From positions 1 to 8,246 of the forward strand of contig JAFWUX010000020.1 of the NCBI GenBank assembly GCA_017523995.1: a stretch of DNA of 8,246 nt, read 5' to 3'. Below the pieces are notes generated by a model. That model saw only the letters and a list, made by a program, of their open reading frames with translations. It did not search any database and was not told the DNA's origin. The number at the start of each line of letters is the position of its first letter. Positions within the stretch are counted from its first letter, which is position 1. The position numbers were made by a program, and so were the translations under genes. This stretch comes from Oscillospiraceae bacterium (GTDB lineage Bacteria; Bacillota_A; Clostridia; Oscillospirales; Ruminococcaceae). Below, one piece after another: positions 4,901 through 8,246 of the stretch.

Positions 4901-6920
4901 ACGCGATACCATAGTTATCCGCATATTTTTGTGCAGTGGAGCCGTCGTAACCGTGAATGATACCCTTGAACTGCGGCTTCGCGGTTTTATCGGTCGTATA
5001 AAGCACGGACTTATCCATCGGGATCTCACAGAACGGATTCAGAACCGTAAAGCTGCCGAGTGTCAGCATATTGCCAAAAGAGTCACTGTTAAGTTTCACA
5101 ACGCTTTCCGGCAGTGTGATTTCTGTCAGTCCGGCACATCCGCCGAAGGCATTGGTTCCGATCGTTGTCAGCTTTGACGGAAGCTTGAGTTCTGTCAGAG
5201 CCGCACAATCGTTGAACGCATACTTCTCGATATCAGTGATACCGGCAGGAAAATCAATGCTTTTCAGCGCCTTGCAGTCGTTAAACATATTCTCCGGAAT
5301 AACGGTCATGCCGGAAGGCAGCCTGACCTCCTCCAGTTCGTGGCACGCATTGAACACATAGTTTCCGATGGTTGTAACAGAATCCGGGATCTCCGCTTTT
5401 TTCAGTACAAAGCAGCAATAAAACGCCATACTGCCGATTTCTTTCAGAGAATCCGGCAGCTCGACAGACTCCAGTTCATGCTGATTGGAGAACGCCTCCT
5501 TACCGAGATATACAACGCCCTCGGGGATCGTCACAGCGGTCATATGGTCATTGCTGTACGAGCCGAACGCATCATCGGCAATGCCGGTGATCCCGCTCGG
5601 AATCGTTACTTCCCCTTCACATTTTTCCGCATCGATCAGAATGTTGTTGATAACAACGAAATTATTATCTGCGTGAAGCGCTTTCAGAAACGAAGTCGAG
5701 TAGAATGCTCTTGCACCAAAGAAAGTAACTGTTTCCGGTATGGTGACATCTTTGAGCGCATCACAGCTGAAGAATGCATGGGAACCGATCTCCGTAAGGG
5801 AATCCGGCATCACGACAGTTTCAAGCTTATCACAGCCGCTTGCGATCGAATCCGGAATCTTCTTCATATTATTCGGCAGCGTGAGTGATTTCAGTTCAGA
5901 GCATTCGTAAAACAGCCCTTGATCGATATCAGTCAGGGTTTCAGGGATGACCGCAGAAGTGATACCGGAAGCGTTGAATGCGTATGTTCCCGTTGTTTTC
6001 AGGGAAGCAGGAAAAGCGACGCTTGTGAGCGCCGTGCATTTCGCAAATGCGTGATCATCAATGCTGACAAGGCCCTCATTCAGCGTCAGATTTTTCAGGG
6101 ATTCGCACTCGCTGAATGCATAGCTGTTGATTTTTGTGATTTGAGACGGAATGACCACCGTTTCCAGAGAAGTACACTTTGCAAAGCTGGATTCGCCGAT
6201 TTCCGCGGCAGCATCCGGGATCGTGAACGACGTCAGCGCCTTGCATTCATTGCAGATTCTTTCCGGAATGACTGCGAGATCCTTCGGCAGAACGATATTT
6301 TTCAGTTGATAACAATTGCTGAACGCGGCTCTGCCGATCTCCGTAACATTTTCCGGAACGATGATCTCAGTCAGATTGCGGTTGCTCATGAATGCCTGCG
6401 AACCAATGGATTCCAAAGTCTCGGGAAGCTTCAGCTCAGGTTCCACGGTGCAGTAAAATGCATAAGTGCCGATTTTTTTCAGACCTTCGTTCAGATTGAT
6501 TTCAGCCAGCTTGCTGCAATTGCTGAATGCCGAGTTTCCGATTTCCGTAACCCCGGCAGGAATCGTGACCGCAGTCAGCGCCTGGCAGCTTTCAAACGCA
6601 GAATTTCCGATACGTGTAAGCGTGGAAGGCAGCGTCAGGGAAGCCAGTGCCTTCTGCTTTTGAAACGCTTTGTCTCCGATTGCCGTAACCGGCATGCCGT
6701 CGATTTCAGCAGGGATCGTGTAGGTTTCCGGAAGTTCTCCCTCTGTACCGGAGATTGTGACCTGTCCGTCGGTGACGGTGTATTTCAGCAGGTCAGCGGT
6801 CAGTTCACTTGCCTGCGCACTGGCTGCATATGCTGTCTGTGCCGGCATTTCCGGTATCGGAACTGCGGCGATCATCAGACAGAGAGCACTCAAAAACGCA
6901 AGCACTTTTTGTTTGTTCAA
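1959..6920 (-). CDS. Secreted BspA-type leucine-rich-repeat protein with Thr-rich linkers and C-terminal dockerin
   Basis: The start is TTG at 6920, with AGAAGG (6930-6935) nine bases upstream; no ATG fits. Residues 1-32 form a signal peptide (KQK, hydrophobic core, AxA site at AYA-A). The rest is three LRR_5 modules: A about 40-678, B about 770-1030, C about 1044-1385. Repeats of about 23 residues follow the pattern IPxxVTxIGxxAFxxCxxLxx. Each module opens with an IPxxIxGxPVTxI-type cap and closes with a GYxGSxAxxYAxKYxxxFxSI-type cap. Thr-rich linkers lie at about 680-769 and 1386-1540. The dockerin at about 1543-1620 has two intact calcium loops, DVDGNGEVSVED (1545-1556) and DVNEDGELSVDD (1584-1595), with Asp/Asn/Ser at positions 1, 3, 5, 9 and 12. 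A 33-residue tail follows. There is no catalytic domain, so the likely role is binding to polysaccharide, other cells or host while docked to a cohesin scaffold. It is monocistronic. The architecture is clear; the ligand is unknown. Confidence 0.93.
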   Translation of the reverse strand: MNKQKVLAFLSALCLMIAAVPIPEMPAQTAYAASAQASELTADLLKYTVTDGQVTISGTEGELPETYTIPAEIDGMPVTAIGDKAFQKQKALASLTLPSTLTRIGNSAFESCQALTAVTIPAGVTEIGNSAFSNCSKLAEINLNEGLKKIGTYAFYCTVEPELKLPETLESIGSQAFMSNRNLTEIIVPENVTEIGRAAFSNCYQLKNIVLPKDLAVIPERICNECKALTSFTIPDAAAEIGESSFAKCTSLETVVIPSQITKINSYAFSECESLKNLTLNEGLVSIDDHAFAKCTALTSVAFPASLKTTGTYAFNASGITSAVIPETLTDIDQGLFYECSELKSLTLPNNMKKIPDSIASGCDKLETVVMPDSLTEIGSHAFFSCDALKDVTIPETVTFFGARAFYSTSFLKALHADNNFVVINNILIDAEKCEGEVTIPSGITGIADDAFGSYSNDHMTAVTIPEGVVYLGKEAFSNQHELESVELPDSLKEIGSMAFYCCFVLKKAEIPDSVTTIGNYVFNACHELEEVRLPSGMTVIPENMFNDCKALKSIDFPAGITDIEKYAFNDCAALTELKLPSKLTTIGTNAFGGCAGLTEITLPESVVKLNSDSFGNMLTLGSFTVLNPFCEIPMDKSVLYTTDKTAKPQFKGIIHGYDGSTAQKYADNYGIAFESLGTAPAYITTAATTTTTTVTTTTVTTTKKVTSTSVPATGTTPVTTKPVTTKPVTTKPVTTVPTSTTPKVTTTRTTAAAVTTTTAVTTTVPNVSGLVYRFASTKDKNGVTVEYAIINGFTDDLPHDVIVPETIEGKPVRSINLKKCVRLHSIYIPDGVEVTSEAFSGCTYLDSVRLPADLKKLGDETFLECRSLKNIEIPETVTEIGSYVFRYCPITSVTLPDGLEKISQYAFCDCYSLSPVTLPENIKNTPTFYMGHYRDKRVVCDDTTAANSQNNYAFTEFFMLEELVFPAEIKTIRTNGLNSLASLRRIVFENPECTITYTGKETFKNLEEICGYPGSPAEEFAEKFNVKFTDISGGKAAALQDDPDSVLQYLTYLTRDNEIVISSLSEDYPYPIEITIPETIEGKPVTEIALSASTSIPRMLKVMNIPKTVKTIDLHWFPYREKLEAINVDPDNETFSSVDGVLFNKDQTELLMYPSGKIASVYEIPNTVKTIKTDSFLRSASPAFIKFPAGLEKIEYLAFAYCKGLYSIDLSETNAEIEHSAFTECTMLEELKLPENLKKVSNSMCEKCSNLQAIVIPESVTEIDTDAFLLCKNLKTAVIGQNVEKIRNYAFASCESLEEIVIPEKVSYIEERALNNNAAMKSVTILNPECRIADDPEAICNGRRTDEESGKRVAYYDGVIRGYTGSPIEAYADKYGYRFESIGEIPAAVTTSVTAAATTTAMTTTTTRVAAATAVPTVRGTTAEAATTTAKAATTTAKITTTRAAMTTTTAKAMTTTAKVTATNAPATTTTAKATTTTVQATTTTVQATTAMAERTTASEAITTTSETTTQNTTTAITSDGGTDTTPAQTTTTEPPKPEVVTGDVDGNGEVSVEDAQLALKAYTMRISGKDMGLTDEQIKAADVNEDGELSVDDVQNILIYYVNNTVAGKVLTWDQLLGKQQQPQSRPKLLTLLHEDIWSDADRHLTEAETS
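2135..2300 (-). other. Dockerin type I module coding region
   Basis: This segment of the large gene encodes two F-hand calcium-binding repeats separated by the spacer AYTMRISGKDMGLTDEQIKA. Both loops carry every expected ligand residue, so calcium binding should be intact. The residues at positions 10-11, which often set cohesin specificity, are Val-Glu in the first loop and Val-Asp in the second. The second helix is followed by a LTWDQLLG ending, as in ruminococcal dockerins. Its presence implies the host encodes cohesin-bearing scaffoldins. Confidence 0.88.
2301..2765 (-). repeat. Second Thr-rich linker: degenerate TTTAK / TTTVQA repeats
   Basis: About 155 residues just before the dockerin are dominated by Thr and Ala, with reiterated short units such as TTTAK, TTTAKA and TTTTVQA, then an acidic TTSETTTQNTT stretch and a final PPKPEVV. 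Such linkers act as flexible, possibly O-glycosylated spacers in ruminococcal cellulosomal proteins. The DNA is correspondingly repetitive (runs of GTNGTNGT on the + strand), which creates long false open frames on the opposite strand. Confidence 0.85.
4615..4884 (-). repeat. First Thr-rich linker between LRR modules A and B
   Basis: About 90 residues of Thr, Val, Pro and Lys join module A to module B. They include an ITTAATTTTTTVTTTT start and a central TTKPV tandem repeat. Its Thr/Pro/Lys composition differs from the Ala-rich second linker, so the two probably did not arise by recent duplication of each other. The role is a flexible extracellular spacer. Confidence 0.85.
4714..4773 (-). repeat. 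15-bp tandem repeat, about 3.8 units, encoding TKPVT
   Basis: Unit GTCGTGACCGGCTTT (+ strand) occurs at 4714, 4729, 4744 and, with a changed end, 4759. The copies are nearly identical (one G-to-A change in the second unit). The unit length is a multiple of three, so gain or loss of copies would change linker length without breaking the frame. Confidence 0.92.
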
Positions 6921-6929
6921 AACAATCGA

Positions 6930-6935
6930 CCTTCT
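6930..6935 (-). promoter_or_regulatory. Ribosome binding site that fixes the TTG start
   Basis: On the - strand AGAAGG lies nine bases before the TTG at 6920. A second TTG at 6925 runs into a stop after one codon, and the next in-frame Met lies inside the signal peptide core. This site therefore decides the start. Confidence 0.75.
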
Positions 6936-6970
6936 TTCTTAAAGTTAAAATTGTGGATTGGAACAGACTT

Positions 6971-6999
6971 ATTATATCACAATGGCAACTGCAAGTCAA
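6971..6999 (-). promoter_or_regulatory. Near-consensus promoter of the LRR-dockerin gene
   Basis: On the - strand the -35 box is TTGACT (6994-6999), the spacer is exactly 17 bp, and the -10 box is TATAAT (6971-6976), preceded by TGA (extended -10). Transcription should start near 6964, giving a leader of about 44 nt with no obvious riboswitch or hairpin. Expression is therefore likely constitutive and driven by the housekeeping sigma factor unless a regulator binds nearby. Confidence 0.88.
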
Positions 7000-7172
7000 T
7001 CGGAACGAATCTACAAATCCTTATACATTTATCTGTATTTTTCAGAGGATATATAAGAAATATCTAAGGTCCTTATAACGATATTTTTTCCATTACAGGC
7101 ATAGGATAAACAAATGCTGTGATATATCATTTGAATCATAGGATAAGTTCATTATTGGAGAATGAAAGCATA
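7000..7172. other. AT-rich intergenic stretch with a 10-bp direct repeat
   Basis: This is the space between the promoter of the large gene and the antirepressor remnant. CATAGGATAA occurs at 7100-7109 and again at 7137-7146, 37 bp apart. I see no gene, terminator or good promoter here. A + strand frame starting at 7162 has its GGAG only one base from the ATG and merely mirrors the antirepressor fragment on the other strand. Confidence 0.5.
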
Positions 7173-7439
7173 TCATAAGAAAAACGTTCCGCATCTTTCA
7201 TACGCACCGGTTTTACGAAGTGACGGCAGGATTTCATGTGTGACCCAGTGTTTGAACCCTCTAGCGTCCGGCATCTTACTGGATACGATCAGGCTGTATA
7301 CGCCGGACTCGTTGATTACGGTCAGATTCTGCATTCCGCCGACGGTGGTGCATTTCGTTATACCCTTGTCCTCCTCGTCCACATGGTCGGCAATCGCCAT
7401 GCAGCAGTTTTTATAGCCGAGAATTCTTGTGACATTCTG
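7173..7439 (-). pseudogene. Truncated BRO-N phage antirepressor fragment
   Basis: The - strand frame encodes recognisable BRO-N domain motifs: ILGYKN (about 7424-7407), then MAIADHVDEEDKG, a Thr/Lys strand, INESGVYSLI, and WVTHEILPSLRKTGAY near the end. This is the DNA-binding N-terminal domain of phage and viral antirepressors. Homology begins upstream of the only ATG (7400), and the upstream frame reaches a stop at 7500-7502 with no start codon or ribosome binding site, so the N-terminal strand is missing. The frame stops about ten residues after the domain, with no KilA-C-type or other C-terminal domain. Both ends are thus damaged. It signals a former prophage or mobile element here. Confidence 0.78.
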
Positions 7440-7695
7440 TGGCTGCCGGTTTTCAGCCGGCCGCAGGCTAAACGTTGCCTGTATGCTGCTATTCAGTTGT
7501 CAAGGTGCCGCGGGATTCTAATTTGCCCCTTCACTATTTATGGTGTTTCAGAGGCGTTTTTTCACCCCCTTCTGACGGAAGACGCAAATCATTCTCTGAT
7601 ATGCCCGAAGTATCGGGCGGAAACGCGGCTTGTCTTAGGCGTTTTGTCAAATCCTTCAGGAACGATCAGAAAAGTACAATATACGCTTTCGTAAG
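7440..7695 (-). other. Non-coding stretch with three compact hairpins upstream of the antirepressor remnant
   Basis: No convincing gene on either strand. Hairpins are GCCGG-N7-CCGGC (7445-7461), CAGGC-N8-GCCTG (7464-7481) and GCCCGA-AGTA-TCGGGC (7603-7618). On the - strand a purine-rich AGAAGGGGGTG (around 7565-7575) precedes a five-codon frame, GTG AAA AAA CGC CTC then TGA, which might be a leader peptide. This could be a structured leader that once belonged to a gene now replaced by the antirepressor fragment, or plain mobile-element debris. IS66 begins immediately to the right. Confidence 0.4.
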
Positions 7696-7716
7696 GTAAG
7701 CGTAAAATCCCGGACG
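7696..7716 (+). repeat. IS66 left terminal inverted repeat
   Basis: GTAAGCGTAAAATCCCGGAC lies about 140 bp before the accessory gene tnpA and begins with GTAAG, as IS66-family termini do. It is a plausible transposase binding site. The exact inner limit cannot be set without the right end. Confidence 0.7.
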
Positions 7717-7741
7717 TCTACCCTCCAAGTGTCTAAATGAG

Positions 7742-7820
7742 TATAATAGACTCTAAGCAGATCCATAGACCAATTTGGAAAATCTAAATTGGTTCATGGA
7801 GTAAGTTGGAGTAAATTGGA
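7742..7820 (+). promoter_or_regulatory. tnpA leader: -10 box, inverted repeat and 10-bp tandem repeat
   Basis: TATAAT at 7742-7747 is a perfect -10, but I find no good -35, so the promoter may be weak or activator-dependent. Downstream is an inverted repeat ACCAATTT/AAATTGGT (7769-7776 and 7786-7793, 9-nt loop). Then comes the tandem pair GTAAGTTGGA, GTAAATTGGA (7801-7820), just before the ribosome binding site. The dyad and repeats could limit transposase expression; this is inference. Confidence 0.45.
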
Positions 7821-7836
7821 CACAGGAGGAACCGGT

Positions 7837-8157
7837 ATGGAGGCAAAAACAACAGCTCTTGCGGCGGTAAAACAGGACGTTCGCCTGCAGGAATGGTCAG
7901 CTCAGATTGAAGCGCAGCAGGCAAGCGGCCTGACTGTTCGGCAATGGTGTATAGAGAACGGAGTTAAACCCAAGACTTATTATTATCACTTGAAAAAAGT
8001 CAGGGAGCAATTTCTGGATTCTTCTCCGACAATCGTGCCGTTGAATGTGCCGCAGCAAAGTGCAGATATCCGGATTGAAAAGAACGATCTGCATATCTCG
8101 CTGCCGACCAGTATTACGCAGGATACACTGCTGGCATTGGTGAATGCGCTATGCTGA
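7837..8157 (+). CDS. tnpA: IS66-family accessory protein TnpA
   Basis: AGGAGG at 7824-7829 is seven bases before the ATG at 7837, which is preferred over an in-frame ATG at 7789 lying within the leader inverted repeat. The 106-residue product has the typical IS66 OrfA layout: a helix-turn-helix region with RLQEWSAQIEAQQASGLTVR, then QWCIENGVKPKTYYYHLKKV (about residues 17-58), then a variable section and a short C-terminal domain (DIRIEKNDLHISLP, then TLLALVNAL). It is a small DNA-binding helper needed, with TnpB, for efficient IS66 transposition. The last seven bases overlap the start of tnpB, so translation is likely coupled. It appears full length and intact. Confidence 0.9.
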   Translation: MEAKTTALAAVKQDVRLQEWSAQIEAQQASGLTVRQWCIENGVKPKTYYYHLKKVREQFLDSSPTIVPLNVPQQSADIRIEKNDLHISLPTSITQDTLLALVNALC

Positions 8158-8246
8158 ACGATCTGCCTGCCGGTCAGCAGGTCTATCTGATCACCGGATA
8201 TACCGACCTTCGCCGCTCAATCGACGGACTTGCATCAATTATACAA
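8151..8246 (+). CDS. tnpB: IS66-family accessory protein TnpB, 5' part only
   Basis: The ATG at 8151 lies inside the end of tnpA (ATGCTGA). The 32 visible residues read as the start of IS66 Orf2: a short lead with QQVYLITGYTDLRRSIDGLA, matching the family's hallmark VxxGxTDLRKSIDGLA motif. The full protein is usually about 115-120 residues. It is a helper for the DDE transposase TnpC encoded further right. The gene is cut by the window edge, not visibly damaged. Confidence 0.9.
   Translation, partial: MLNDLPAGQQVYLITGYTDLRRSIDGLASIIQ

Larger units (their letters stand above)
7696..8246 (+). mobile_element. IS66-family insertion sequence, left end (runs off window)
   Basis: The element begins with the terminal sequence GTAAGCGTAAAATCCCGGAC at 7696, then a ~140-bp leader, tnpA and the start of tnpB in the usual IS66 order. 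The large transposase gene tnpC and the right inverted repeat should lie beyond 8246. Family members usually make 8-bp target duplications; the eight bases at the junction are TTCGTAAG (7688-7695), but the other side is not visible. The genes look intact as far as seen, so the copy may be recent. Confidence 0.85.

Noticed and set aside
4446..5177. 243-codon + strand frame with Cys/Arg-rich repeats
   Set aside because: It is the complement of the Thr-rich linker (ACN codons) and neighbouring LRRs; the repeat character is inherited from the real gene.
5919..7067. 382-codon open frame on the + strand
   Set aside because: It lies opposite the LRR gene and its promoter, has Cys/Arg-rich composition typical of a complement frame, and no ribosome binding site. 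The LRR gene explains the region fully.
7236..7694. 152-codon + strand frame
   Set aside because: It runs antisense to the BRO-N fragment and through hairpin DNA, with no ribosome binding site or recognisable motif.

Overview
The window looks like an accessory region from a Ruminococcus-type gut Firmicute. The clues are a very large secreted leucine-rich-repeat protein with threonine-rich linkers and a C-terminal type I dockerin (a cellulosome hallmark of ruminococci and clostridia), AGGAGG-type ribosome binding sites, near-consensus TTGACT/TATAAT promoters, and genes typical of Firmicute plasmids and conjugative or mobilisable elements. The assignment is by protein style, not by any search.

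Left end (1-1566, + strand): the 3' part of a replication-initiator-like gene (RepA_N style winged helix, then a low-complexity middle and a C-terminal helical domain). Then come two small overlapping genes, an unrecognised 113-residue protein and a 93-residue protein resembling TnpV of clostridial mobile elements. Inside the rep gene lies a series of about eight iteron-like repeats centred on the palindrome GAAATTTC. Just after it is a strong leftward promoter whose spacer holds a perfect 12-bp palindrome, pointing back into the rep gene. This part reads as the replication module of a plasmid or integrative element.

1567-1958: no convincing gene. It holds AT-rich DNA with several inverted repeats, a tRNA-Tyr anticodon-arm-like stretch, a sequence resembling an IS66 end, and a strong bidirectional terminator.

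Centre (1959-6920, - strand): one 1653-residue secreted BspA-type protein. It has a signal peptide, three LRR_5 solenoid modules each with its own N-cap and C-cap, two Thr-rich linkers, and a dockerin. It has its own promoter (6971-6999), a TTG start and a terminator, so it is a single-gene transcription unit. It probably works outside the cell as a binding or adhesive subunit docked onto a cohesin scaffold.

Right end (7000-8246): a gene-poor strip, a degenerate BRO-N phage antirepressor fragment on the - strand, about 250 bp of hairpin-containing non-coding DNA, and the left end of an IS66-family insertion sequence (left terminal repeat, complete tnpA, start of tnpB) that runs off the window.

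Overall, a host surface or cellulosome gene sits between debris of several mobile elements. The most interesting signals are the intragenic iteron array with its antisense promoter/operator, and the three-module capped LRR-dockerin architecture. I did not find clear evidence of a wholly new multi-gene system.
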